Assembly: GCF_014648175.1 (NCBI RefSeq)
Contig: NZ_BMQP01000058.1
Span: 1-35,052, forward strand
Source of the DNA: Planobispora rosea
GTDB lineage: Bacteria > Actinomycetota > Actinomycetes > Streptosporangiales > Streptosporangiaceae
Direction of reading: 5' to 3'
DNA length: 35,052 nt
Shown: one piece after another, positions 16,620 to 24,381 of the stretch
How positions within the stretch are numbered: the first letter of the stretch is position 1
Layout of the letters: every line of letters starts with the position of its first letter
Translations under genes and position numbers: made by a program
The notes under the pieces: generated by a model
What the model was told of the DNA's origin: nothing
Database searches by the model: none
Seen by the model: the letters and a program-made list of their open reading frames with translations, nothing else

Positions 16620-17624
16620 ATGCGTACCAGTGACGAGATCGACAAGGCGGTGCACGCCGCGGTCGAGGCGGCCGCGTGGGCACCCTCGGTGCACAACACC
16701 CAGCCGTGGTCCTTCGTCGTGTCCGGCGAGGAGATCAGTGTGCGCTCCGACAGCGACCGCCGGCTGCCCGTGGAGGACCCGGCCGGCCGGGAGATGCTCA
16801 TCAGCTGTGGAGCGGCGCTGCTCAACGTGCGGCTGGCACTGCGCGAGATGGGCTACGAGCCGCTGGTGCGGGTGCTGCCCGACCCGGACCGGCGGGCGCT
16901 GCTGGCCACCGTACGGCTGGGCCCCGCAGCTCGGCCCGACGAGCACACCCGGCTGCTGCACACGCAGATCGAACGGCGCCGCACCCACCGCGGCGACTTC
17001 ACCGGCGAGGAACTGCCCGAGCGCTTCGTCGAGGCGGTGTGCGGTGAGGCCGCCGCCGAGGGCGTCCGGCTGACGCCGGTCCGCTTCGCGGCCGGAGTGC
17101 GGGTGCTGGCGGCCCTGACCCGGGCCGCCCAGGAGGTCCACGCCCAAGACCAGGGATTCTCCCTGGAGGTGCTGCGCTGGTCGCGCTCACCGGACAGCAC
17201 TCGGCGCGACGGCGTGCCCGCTGAGGCCTATCCGCGCGAGGCCGAGCCCGGCGACGGCTCTCCCGGCTTCTTCGCCCGGCGTGACTACGCTCACGGCCGG
17301 CCCTGGGGGTATGAGCCGCCGGAGCAGTCGTCCGAGACCGGCTCACCCGGTGTGGTGGCGCTGCTGACCACCGCCGGGGACGAGCGCGAGCACTGGCTGG
17401 CCGCCGGGCAGGGCCTGCAGCGGGCACTGCTGTTCGCCTCGGCCTACGGCGTGCGCGCGGCCTTCCACACCCAGGCGCTGGAGCTGCCGCAGCTGCGCGA
17501 GTTCATCCGTCTGCGGCTGTGCTCGGGGGAACACCCACAGATGATCATGCGGCTGGGCGTCGCCCCGGAGGCGGCGGCGACCGTACGGCGGCCGCTCACC
17601 GAGATACTCGACGAGCGGCCCTGA
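16620..17624 (+). CDS. Acg-family FMN-binding nitroreductase-like protein
   Basis: The protein is 334 aa, the usual Acg length. 'AAWAPSVHNTQPWSFVV' is the first FMN-binding motif. 'RRRTHRGDFTGEELPE' and 'AGQGLQRALLFASAYGVRAA' are the other family marks. The relative Rv2032 (Acg) of M. tuberculosis is a DosR-regulon member. It is a two-domain nitroreductase fold that binds FMN but may lack enzymatic turnover and is proposed to sequester flavin during dormancy. CAGGAGGGG precedes the ATG at 16620. A weak DosR-like sequence (GGGACATCACGACC, 16565-16578) lies upstream. Confidence 0.88.
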   Translation: MRTSDEIDKAVHAAVEAAAWAPSVHNTQPWSFVVSGEEISVRSDSDRRLPVEDPAGREMLISCGAALLNVRLALREMGYEPLVRVLPDPDRRALLATVRLGPAARPDEHTRLLHTQIERRRTHRGDFTGEELPERFVEAVCGEAAAEGVRLTPVRFAAGVRVLAALTRAAQEVHAQDQGFSLEVLRWSRSPDSTRRDGVPAEAYPREAEPGDGSPGFFARRDYAHGRPWGYEPPEQSSETGSPGVVALLTTAGDEREHWLAAGQGLQRALLFASAYGVRAAFHTQALELPQLREFIRLRLCSGEHPQMIMRLGVAPEAAATVRRPLTEILDERP

Positions 17625-17705
17625 GGTCCGAGCGCCCGGCGGCCGGGCCGGGATGCGGACGCGTACCGGGATTCTGGCACGTTCCCGCCGCCCGGGGCGT
17701 TCGGG

Positions 17706-17747
17706 TTTCCCGCTCAAGGCGGGGACTTTTCCACTCAAGGCTGGGAC
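17706..17747. repeat. tandem 21-bp direct repeat
   Basis: Units at 17706-17726 and 17727-17747 agree at 18 of 21 positions and share CTCAAGG and GGGAC. The first also forms a short hairpin CCCGC-TCAAG-GCGGG. They lie downstream of the nitroreductase stop and overlap the 3' end of the small coiled-coil gene on the other strand. Confidence 0.7.
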
Positions 17748-17875
17748 GCGGGGGCATGCGTCAGCGCTTCGACCAGCGCGGTGAGGTGAGCGACCCGCGT
17801 CTCCAGGTCGCGGATGCGGGCCTCGAGGGCTGCTGTGGACGGGGGCTGGTAGGTCAGGGCGATCTGGCGGGGCAT
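17735..17875 (-). CDS. small coiled-coil protein
   Basis: The protein is 46 aa. It starts MPRQIALTYQPPSTAALEAR at an ATG with GAGGAG 5 nt upstream. Residues 17-40 show a heptad pattern (LEARIRDLETRVAHLTALVE) predicting a short coiled coil, then 'APASQP'. A longer upstream frame exists, but the ribosome-binding site favours this start. An 8-bp inverted repeat (CCGGCACA, 9 nt, TGTGCCGG, 17913-17937) lies about 40 bp upstream. Function unknown. Its place between the nitroreductase and CBS-BON genes suggests a stress role. Confidence 0.5.
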   Translation of the reverse strand: MPRQIALTYQPPSTAALEARIRDLETRVAHLTALVEALTHAPASQP

Positions 17876-18078
17876 CTCCGCTCCTCTTTCCGATTCGCTC
17901 GGGGTCTGCGCACCGGCACACGGAACGGCTGTGCCGGGTCCGACTCCTTCGTCACATGTGGACGCGTCTTCCGTTCTCCCAGTGCCGGACCGTTTCGGCA
18001 GGCGGGTACGGCCGTTGGATCTGCGCTCACGGGTCCTCCGGTCCACCCGGGGATTCCGGGCTCCGGACGGGCTCCGGT

Positions 18079-18768
18079 TCAGGCGCGGGTGTCGTCCTCG
18101 TCCCACTTGATCTCATCGATGACGTCGATCACGCCGTTGACCCGCAGCGCCAGGCGGGCGGCGACCCGGGCTTCGCTGCGCTGCTGCATGCGACCGCCCA
18201 GCGTCACCACGCCCTGGTGTACGGCGACCTTCACCTGGGAGGTGTCGGTCCACGCGGAGTGGTCCAGGATGTCCTTGCGGATCTCCTGGGCGATGTCGGC
18301 GTCCGGCCGGACGAACACCTTGATCAGATCATGGCGGCTGACGATGCCCTGCAGCCTGCCGTTTTCGTCGACGACCGGCAGGCGCTTGACGCCGTGCTCG
18401 TCCATCAGCCGCATCGCGTACACCACAGCGGATTGCGGGCGGATGGTGACGGCGGGGGCGGTCATCAGCTCGGCGGCGGTCTCCCCGTGCGCCTTGTCCA
18501 GGTTCTTGCCCTTGTCCTGGCCGAGGCGGTGGCGCAGCCGGGCCCGCAGCGGCGGCTGGTAGCCCTCCCGGTAGTACTGCTCCTTGAACTCCTCCTTGTA
18601 CAGCAGATCCGTCTCGGAGACCACGCCGATGACGTGGTCGTCGGCGTCGATGACCGGCACCGCGCTCACCCCGTGGTTGATGAGCGTCTCGGCGACGTCC
18701 TTGAACGGCGTGGCGCCGTCGACGGACGCCACCTGGTGAGTCATGACCTCGCTGACCTTCACACGCAT
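18079..18768 (-). CDS. CBS-pair plus BON domain protein (Hrp1-like)
   Basis: The protein is 229 aa. CBS1 is at about 5-60 ('VSEVMTHQVASVDGATPF', 'AVPVIDADDHVIGVVSETDLL'). A basic linker with 'YYREGYQPPLRARLRHRLG' follows. CBS2 is at about 90-150 ('AAELMTAPAVTIRPQS', 'RLPVVDENGRLQGIVSRHDL'). A BON domain is at about 155-222 ('VKVAVHQGVVTLGGRMQQRS'). CBS pairs bind adenine nucleotides; BON may contact membranes. The mycobacterial CBS protein Hrp1 is strongly DosR-induced. The ATG at 18768 is chosen over 18807 because AGGAG lies 6 nt upstream and the sequence matches family starts. It is divergent from a USP gene. Confidence 0.88.
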   Translation of the reverse strand: MRVKVSEVMTHQVASVDGATPFKDVAETLINHGVSAVPVIDADDHVIGVVSETDLLYKEEFKEQYYREGYQPPLRARLRHRLGQDKGKNLDKAHGETAAELMTAPAVTIRPQSAVVYAMRLMDEHGVKRLPVVDENGRLQGIVSRHDLIKVFVRPDADIAQEIRKDILDHSAWTDTSQVKVAVHQGVVTLGGRMQQRSEARVAARLALRVNGVIDVIDEIKWDEDDTRA

Positions 18769-18835
18769 CGGGCTCTCCTGGAAATCGTGGGGTTTCTTCC
18801 CTCTCATTTCACCTTCGTCCTAGAGGGGGCGGGCA

Positions 18836-18849
18836 GAGCCGGAAGTCCT
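18836..18849 (-). promoter_or_regulatory. putative DevR/DosR box upstream of CBS-BON gene
   Basis: On the minus strand AGGACTTCCGGCTC matches GGGACTTTnGGCCC at 10 of 13 positions. It lies 67 bp upstream of the CBS-BON start. Confidence 0.4.
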
Positions 18850-18983
18850 CCGCTGTGAGGTCGTTGTGCCGTTTTCCGTCCCTGTTTTGCCTGATGGTGA
18901 GCTTGTTGGAGGGCAAACGGACGGTTTCCTCCGGCGGGGCGGCGACAACGCCGGAGACCGGTGCATGCCGACTCAGGCGGGTA

Positions 18984-19019
18984 CGGCCGATTGGCCCGTA
19001 GTCACGGGCCGACCGGCCC
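18984..19019 (+). promoter_or_regulatory. two putative DevR/DosR boxes upstream of USP pseudogene
   Basis: CGGCCGATTGGCCC (18984-18997) and GGGCCGACCGGCCC (19006-19019) resemble the consensus, with starts 22 bp apart, i.e. two helical turns, as for paired DosR sites. Between them GGCCCGT and ACGGGCC form a perfect 7-bp inverted repeat (18993-19010). The second box ends 66 bp before the USP ATG. Confidence 0.35.
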
Positions 19020-19085
19020 TGGTCACCACGCCGTCGGAAGGCTGGGATGGGAAGGGAAACCACGGAAGAGTGAAGGAGAGAGGCC

Positions 19086-19711
19086 ATGTCCGATCCTGTT
19101 GTCGTGGGCACCGACGGTTCGGCCGCCGGTTCGGCCGCGGTGGAATGGGCCGCCGACGACGCGGCGCGCATGCGCGCGCCCTTGCGTATCGTCTTCGCCG
19201 CCGACCGCTCGCCGTACGACATCCCGAAGTTCTCCACCCGGGAGTGGGGCGACGCCCTGACCCGCAACGCCGAGCGGGTGCTGGCCGAGGCCGAGGCCCT
19301 CGCCCGCAAGCGGCAGCCGGAGATCGAGATCACCACCCGGGTGATCGAGGGCGCGCCCGCGGGCCGGTGATCGTCGTCCACGCCGCTTCCCGGCCCGTGT
19401 ATCGGGAGATCGTGGTGGGCATCGACGACTCGCCGCAGTGCGATCCCGCCCTCGCCTACGCCTTCGAGCAGGCCGCGCAGCGCGGCGCCCGGCTGCGGGC
19501 GGTCCACGCCTGGCAGTTGCCGGTGCACGCCTGCGCCCCGGAGATCGTCTCCGACTCCGGTGTCTCTCTAACGCAAGCTGCAGCGGAGCGGGGAGGGCGA
19601 GGCACGCTCAACGAGCGGATCCTGCTACGGAGCAGGCGTCGCTGGTCACAGGTCTGGTTCTTGACGGTCTTTCGGCCGGGTGCAGCCGCTCGCGGATCCG
19701 CCGGTATCTGA
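19086..19711 (+). pseudogene. universal stress protein (two-domain), internally deleted and frameshifted
   Basis: The ATG at 19086 follows GGAGAGAGG. The first USP domain starts normally (MSDPVVVGTDGSAAGSAAVE) but reaches a stop at 19368-19370 after 'VIEGAPAGR'. The +1-shifted frame then gives 'VIVVHAASRPVYREIVVGID', i.e. the end of domain 1 and start of domain 2. The ATP-binding segment G-x2-G-x9-G-S/T expected between them, about 45 residues, is missing. Domain 2 decays after 'HAWQLPVHACAPEIVSDSG' (about 19560). Its upstream region still holds DosR-like boxes. Confidence 0.7.
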
Positions 19712-20142
19712 ATAGCGGAGAAGCGAGTTGAAACAGGGTCTTTGTGCCCGGATATCTCCCTACGGTCGCCTCTGCGGTGGGTGCGGGATCGGCTGGACGA
19801 TGGAAAAGGAAGGTCGGGTACACCGTACGGCGGAGTCAGGCCGGTGGCCCGCTGGCCGGTCACGGCCGATGATGGATCACGGCCGGGAAGAGGAACTCGC
19901 CATGAAAACAGCGGTGCGACAGGCCGGTTGTCGAAGGCGCCCATGATGACGGCGTCCGGCGGATCGGTGTGATCATGGAGTTGCGTCGTCCTGACGGCCC
20001 CCGCCTTGCGTGGTGCGCTGGGTGGATGACGAGCGTGAGAGCTCCGTGTTCCCGGGATCTGATGTCCACGTGGTGACCAAGGAAGATAGGGACGTCTCGT
20101 TCACGACATTGTGAACGGTCCGAACATGCACAGGAGGACATC
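19712..20142. other. intergenic region before the intact USP gene
   Basis: About 430 bp without a recognisable gene. A 14-codon frame beginning MKTAVRQAG at 19902, preceded by GAAGAGGAA, may be the eroded start of a lost gene. A perfect 7-bp inverted repeat (CGTTCAC, 6 nt, GTGAACG, 20098-20117) lies 25 bp before the USP start codon and could be an operator. AGGAGGACATC before the GTG at 20143 is the USP ribosome-binding site. Confidence 0.45.
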
Positions 20143-21006
20143 GTGATCGTAGTGGGGGTCGACGGTTCGCGCGCCGGCCTGGAGGCAGTGGGATGGGCGG
20201 TGCATGAGGCCGGGCTTCGCGGCGTGCGGCTGCGCATCGTGCACGTCATGCCGGCCTGGGCGTTCGAGATGCCCGAGGATGTGCCGCACGCCGACGTGGG
20301 GCGGTGGATGCGCGATGGCGCCGCTGACCTGCTGATGCGAGGGATGGAGCGGGCCCGCGCCGAGGGTCTGCCGGTGGAGGTGGAGCCGCTGTTGCTGCCG
20401 GGCGATCCGCGGCTGGGTCTGATCGAGGCTGCCAGGGAGGCGGAGCTGCTGGTGGTCGGCAGCCATGGGCTGGGCGGTTTCCTGGGCATGCTGGTGGGAT
20501 CGGTGGCACTGGGCGTGTGCGGGCAGACCGCCTGTCCGGTGGCCGTGGTCCGTGCCGTGCCCTCCGAGCAGGATCAACCCGTGCCGGACGGTCCGGTGGT
20601 GGTCGGGATCGATGGCTCATCGGGAGGCGCCGACGCGTTGGCCTTCGCCTTCGCCGAGGCGTCGGCGCGCGGGGCCGAGCTGCGGGCCGTGCACGCCTGG
20701 AGCGGCCCTGTCATCGAAGGTGCGCCGCACCTGCTGGAAAGCGCTGAACGGAGGGAAGGGGGCGAACAGCGGCTACTGGCCGAGGCGCTGACAGGTTGGA
20801 GCGAGCGTTACCCGGATGTCAAGGTCACCGCGCAGGCCGTCAACGGCCACCCGGTGGACGTGCTCAAGGAGGTTTCGGCCGGGGCGAGTCTGCTGGTCGT
20901 GGGCTCGCGTGGACGCGGAGACCTGACCGGCCTGCTGCTGGGTTCGGTCAGTCACTCGTTGTTGCATCACGCGGTCTGCCCTCTGGTGGTCGTCCCGCCA
21001 CGGTGA
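20143..21006 (+). CDS. universal stress protein, tandem UspA domains
   Basis: The protein is 287 aa. It has a GTG start with AGGAGG 7 nt upstream. Domain 1 (1-145) begins MIVVGVDGSRAG and has the ATP-loop 'GSHGLGGFLGMLVGS'. Domain 2 (about 150-287) begins 'PVVVGIDGSSGG' and has 'GSRGRGDLTGLLLGS', ending 'CPLVVVPPR'. Both keep the G-x2-G-x9-G-S motif, so both should bind ATP. Two-domain USPs of this type are abundant in the DosR regulon. I found no convincing DosR box in front of this copy; a 7-bp inverted repeat lies there instead. Confidence 0.92.
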   Translation: MIVVGVDGSRAGLEAVGWAVHEAGLRGVRLRIVHVMPAWAFEMPEDVPHADVGRWMRDGAADLLMRGMERARAEGLPVEVEPLLLPGDPRLGLIEAAREAELLVVGSHGLGGFLGMLVGSVALGVCGQTACPVAVVRAVPSEQDQPVPDGPVVVGIDGSSGGADALAFAFAEASARGAELRAVHAWSGPVIEGAPHLLESAERREGGEQRLLAEALTGWSERYPDVKVTAQAVNGHPVDVLKEVSAGASLLVVGSRGRGDLTGLLLGSVSHSLLHHAVCPLVVVPPR

Positions 21007-21061
21007 CCTCCGGGGCCGGATCTGTTCCCCGCGCGGAGCCCGGCCTCCCGTCGTCGGGAGG

Positions 21062-21330
21062 TCAGCTGGTGATCAGCATCGCGGTGAGCAGGTAGACGGT
21101 GGTGGAGACCAGGTCCTGGATGACGGTGGCCAGCGGGCCGGAGCCGAGGGCGGGGTCGCGGCCGAGGCGGTTGAGCAGCCACGGCGGCGCCATGGCCGGG
21201 AGCGAGGCCACCGAGCAGGCGGAGAACAGGGAGGTGGCTGCGGCCAGCGCGACCTGGGCGTCGCCGTACAGCAGGGCGACGGGCAGGAAGGCCAGCCCGG
21301 ACAAGGGGACGCCGGGGTTGCCGGTGAGGA
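21062..21330 (-). pseudogene. MgtE magnesium transporter C-terminal fragment
   Basis: The minus strand reads 'GLAFLPVALLYGDAQVALAA', 'ASLPAMAPPWLLNRLGRDPA' and 'GSGPLATVIQDLVSTTVYLL', ending at 21062. The 'GRDPAxGSGPLATVIxD' motif is the conserved ion-pathway helix of MgtE. The N, CBS and first membrane parts are absent. The fragment is joined to a different gene's remnant at about 21340-21360. Confidence 0.6.
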
Positions 21331-21360
21331 GTCGCTCGATCCGAAGGGAAGCCAGTCCCT

Positions 21361-21690
21361 TCAGGCGGAGACTGAGGTCCTGCAGGTTCGTCCTCGCCCG
21401 TGTCGAGGCGGAAGGGCGGGTAGGCGTCGGTCATCAAGGCGGCGTAGGCGGCCACCCGCAGCGCCCACCGGTCCATGCCGATCACGAGATCGAAGATCGG
21501 TCGCGGGTAGCGGCCGCGGAACAGCAGGACGACGGCGGAGACGACGATCAGCAGGACGATGAGCCCGCCAAAGCCGAGGCTGTGCACGGGGCCGCCGGTG
21601 CCCGGCAGGTCGTCGCGCCACAGGACCACGCCGGCGCTGGTGAACAGCGCCACGATGAGGTAATGCGGGATGACCAGCAGGCACCATCGG
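21361..21690 (-). pseudogene. DUF4389 membrane protein fragment
   Basis: The minus strand reads 'RWCLLVIPHYLIVALFTSAG', then a membrane helix 'GGLIVLLIVVSAVVLLF', then 'RGRYPRPIFDLVIGMDRWAL' and 'RVAAYAALMTDAYPPFRLD'. This is the C-terminal half of a DUF4389 protein ('GRYPxxLFDxxxGxxRWxxRVxxYxxLxTDxYPPF'). The N-terminal half is not present upstream. Confidence 0.6.
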
Positions 21691-21867
21691 TACCGTCCTG
21701 GTGCTGGGCCTCGTCGGTGGCTGCTTGTTCAGCTCGGCCGACGGGCTGTACACCGGCAGGCGGACGGCTGCCGGTGGGGCTCCACCCCGCTGGTGCGCCG
21801 CTACCCGATCCTGAAGTAGCACCGAGGCAAGCAGTGCAGAGCGGTGCAGATGAGGGAACGCCGTGGT

Positions 21868-21919
21868 CAAAGCCGTACCGGTGCCCACCCTGGGCGGGGT
21901 GGGCACCGGTACGGCTTTG
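21868..21919. repeat. perfect 23-bp inverted repeat upstream of devS
   Basis: Arms at 21868-21890 and 21897-21919 are exactly complementary, containing GCCGTACCGGTGCCCACC and its reverse, with a 6-nt spacer. The second arm ends 16 nt before the devS ATG. It could fold as a very stable mRNA hairpin over the start region, act as an operator, or be a terminator for leftward decayed genes. Confidence 0.75.
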
Positions 21920-21935
21920 GTGCGAAACTTCCGAT

Positions 21936-23633
21936 ATGGCAGATAAGGAGTCGCGTTCTCTCGCCCCGGGTATGCGGCTGGACGAGCTGCTGGCGGAGCT
22001 GCAGACGCGCCTGACGGCGGTGCTGGCCACCCGCGACCGGGTGCACGCGCTGCTGGAGGCGGTCGTCTCGGTCGGCAGCGACCTGGACCTGGAGACGGTG
22101 CTGCGGCGGATCGTGGCCACCGCCACCACGCTGGTGGACGCCTCCTACGGCGCGCTGGGCGTGGTGAGCGAGGAGAACACCCTCATCCAGTTCGTTCCGG
22201 TGGGGTTGAGCGAGGAGGAGATCGCGGCCATCGAGCACTGGCCGCACGGCCTGGGCCTACTCGGCCTGCTGATCAAAGAGCCGCAGACGCTCCGGCTGAC
22301 CCGCATCTCCGACCATCCCGAGTCCTATGGTTTCCCGCCCGGCCATCCGCCGATGGGCTCCTTTCTCGGAGTGCCGGTCCGGGTGCGCGAGGAGGTCTTC
22401 GGCAACCTTTACCTGACGGAGAAGCGCGGCGGCGGGGAGTTCGACGAGGAGGACGAGGCGATCGTGGTGGCGCTGGCCACCGCGGCCGGCGTGGCGATCG
22501 AGAACGCCCGGCTGTATGAGGACTCCCGGAGCCGGGAGAGGTGGCTGCAGGCCTCATCCGAGGTGACCACCAGCCTGCTGTCGGGGGCTGGACCGCAGGA
22601 GGTGCTCACCCTGATCGCCCGCCGGGCACGGCAGATGACCGACGCCGACCTGACCCAGGTCCTGCTGCCCAATGATGACGAGAAGACGCTACATGTAGAG
22701 ATCACCGAAGGCCCCGAGGCGGGTACGTTCAAGGAGACGGATTTCCCCGTCGAGGCATCCGCGGCAGGTGCGGTCTTCACCCGTGGTGAGCCGGCGCTCT
22801 ATGGCAACCTGCAGGACATCCCGTATCCGGCCTCCCCGCTGCGCGCATCCGGCTTCGGCCCCGGGCTGCTGGTGCCGCTGGGCGCGGCCCAGGCCGTGCG
22901 TGGGGTGCTGGCGCTGGCCAAGCGGCCCGGCCGGGCCCCGTTCACCCAGGCCGACCAGCGCATGCTGACCGCCTTCGCCGGGCAGGCCGCGATCGCGCTG
23001 GAGCTGGCCGAGGCACGCCGCGATGCCGAGCGGCTGGGCCTGTTGGAAGACCGTGACCGCATCGCCAAGGACCTGCACGATGTGGTCATCCAGCGGCTGT
23101 TCGCGGTGGCGATGACCTTGATGAGCACGGTGCGGCTGGTGGAGCGACCCGAGGCGTCCGGGCGGCTGCAGCATGCGATCAACGAGTTGGATGCGACGAT
23201 CCGGCAGATCCGCTCGACCATCTTCGCCCTGCAGGCGTCCGGCTATGAGGCTCTGCCCGGCCTGCGCGCGCAGATCGTGGACTTGGTCGAGGGCGCGCGT
23301 GGACATCTGGGGTTCATGCCGGGCCTGCGCATGGAGGGCAGCCTTGACAATCAGGTGTCCGCGGAGATCGCTGAGCATCTACTCGCGGTGCTTCGGGAGG
23401 CGTTGTCCAACCTGGTGCGCCATGCCAAGGCGAGCAAGGCCGAAGTGTCGGTGGAGGTCACCAGCGAGCACCTGTCATTGGTCGTGCAGGACAACGGCGT
23501 CGGCCTGCCGCCGGAGGGCCGCCGCAGTGGCCTGCGCAACCTCGAAGAACGAGCCGGGCTGCTGGGCGGCTCCTTCGAGATTACGGCAGGACAGGAGGGT
23601 GGGACCCGCCTTTGCTGGAGCGTCCCGCTGTAA
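21936..23633 (+). CDS. devS: DevS/DosS-like haem-GAF sensor histidine kinase
   Basis: The protein is 565 aa, close to mycobacterial DosS/DosT. GAF-A (about 50-192) contains 'YGFPPGHPPMGSFLGVPVRV'. His137 there aligns with DosS His149, the proximal haem ligand, so haem-based sensing of O2/NO/CO or redox is likely. GAF-B is at about 205-360. The HisKA_3 helix has 'RDRIAKDLHDVVIQRLFA' with phosphoacceptor His381. The HATPase has 'NLVRHAKAS', 'VQDNGVGLP' and 'GLRNLEERAGLLGG'. The partner is the DevR-like regulator at 25215. Longer frames from 21099 are open only by chance; family alignment starts at MADKESRSL. No ribosome-binding site is visible before this ATG, and the 23-bp hairpin lies there. 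Confidence 0.9.
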   Translation: MADKESRSLAPGMRLDELLAELQTRLTAVLATRDRVHALLEAVVSVGSDLDLETVLRRIVATATTLVDASYGALGVVSEENTLIQFVPVGLSEEEIAAIEHWPHGLGLLGLLIKEPQTLRLTRISDHPESYGFPPGHPPMGSFLGVPVRVREEVFGNLYLTEKRGGGEFDEEDEAIVVALATAAGVAIENARLYEDSRSRERWLQASSEVTTSLLSGAGPQEVLTLIARRARQMTDADLTQVLLPNDDEKTLHVEITEGPEAGTFKETDFPVEASAAGAVFTRGEPALYGNLQDIPYPASPLRASGFGPGLLVPLGAAQAVRGVLALAKRPGRAPFTQADQRMLTAFAGQAAIALELAEARRDAERLGLLEDRDRIAKDLHDVVIQRLFAVAMTLMSTVRLVERPEASGRLQHAINELDATIRQIRSTIFALQASGYEALPGLRAQIVDLVEGARGHLGFMPGLRMEGSLDNQVSAEIAEHLLAVLREALSNLVRHAKASKAEVSVEVTSEHLSLVVQDNGVGLPPEGRRSGLRNLEERAGLLGGSFEITAGQEGGTRLCWSVPL

Positions 23634-23894
23634 TATTGCCGCGTGGGCTCGTGACAGAGGGACAGCCGGTCAACGCGGTGCTGTCCGGGATTCTGCAGGT
23701 GGCCCGCGATCTGCCGCGCGGCCTAAACTTTCTGGACTGCGCACGCCGAGGGCCACGGTAATCCGTGGGTCCCGCGGCGATGTCCGATCTCGGTGCGCAC
23801 CGTCCGGGTGTGCTCATCGAGCTTCATGAGTTTCACACGCTGGCCGGGGATGATGGGATGGCAGGCAGAGTGAACGCCGGAAGGAGCCGTGGTC

Positions 23895-24372
23895 ATGCTG
23901 GCCCGCGAGGTCATGACCGATCAGGTCGTCACGGTCCGCCGTACTGATCCGGTACGGCAGGCCGTCCGGGTGCTGCACGCGGCCGAGGTCACTGGCGTAC
24001 CGGTCCTGGACGAGGATGGGCACCTGGTGGGTATCGTCAGCCGCCGTGATCTGCTGACCGTGCTGGCCCGCTCCGACGAGAACCTGCGCGCCGACGTGCT
24101 CGCCGCGCTGTGCGAGCACTGCTCTGCCGGGCCCTCCTGGGAGGTCTCCGTCCTGGGAGGGCTCCGTCCGGGACGGCGTGGCCGAGCTGCCCGGTCACTG
24201 CGGCGAGTACGCCGACCGGATCGCCGACCTGCTGACCCGGACCGTCCCCGGTGTCATCCGGGTCAGACACCCCGCCGGTTGGAGCACCCCAGGAGGTCCG
24301 GGAGCGATCAGGATCAGGCTGCGCCGAACCTCTGAAGGAATCCGAATCCGAGCCGGCTCTCCGTCTTCCTGA
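23895..24372 (+). pseudogene. single-CBS plus BON protein, frameshifted by a 16-bp tandem duplication
   Basis: The ATG at 23895 has AAGGAG 8 nt upstream. 'REVMTDQVVTVRRTDPVRQA' and 'GVPVLDEDGHLVGIVSRRDL' form a single CBS motif; the second motif of the usual pair is missing. At 24136-24167 a 16-nt unit is present twice, shifting the frame. With one copy removed, the reading continues 'SWEVSVRDGVAELPGHCGEY' then 'ADRIADLLTRTVPGVIRV', a good BON domain, ending at 24372. As it stands, the frame runs through to a stop at 24335 with random residues. It is either a recent pseudogene or a reversible (slippage) switch. It sits between devS and the XRE-PPOX gene. Confidence 0.75.
24136..24167 (+). repeat. 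16-bp tandem duplication inside CBS-BON gene
   Basis: Copy 1 (24136-24151) is CCTGGGAGGTCTCCGT and copy 2 (24152-24167) is CCTGGGAGGGCTCCGT, one mismatch. Sixteen is not a multiple of three, so the duplication shifts the frame. Removal of one copy restores a BON domain. Confidence 0.9.
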
Positions 24373-24381
24373 GAGGAATCC

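Noticed and set aside
17721..17730. GGGGACTTTT as another DosR box
   Set aside because: Only one half-site; it is part of the tandem 21-bp repeat beyond the end of two genes rather than a promoter.
21099..21935. In-frame upstream extension of devS (279 codons)
   Set aside because: Family similarity begins at 21936; the extension runs antisense through MgtE and DUF4389 remnants and the 23-bp inverted repeat.
23652..23762. Short plus-strand frame VTEGQPVNAVLSGILQVARD after devS
   Set aside because: 36 codons, no ribosome-binding site, no recognised family.
24136..24167. CRISPR-like or multi-copy repeat
   Set aside because: Only two adjacent copies with no spacer; a simple tandem duplication.
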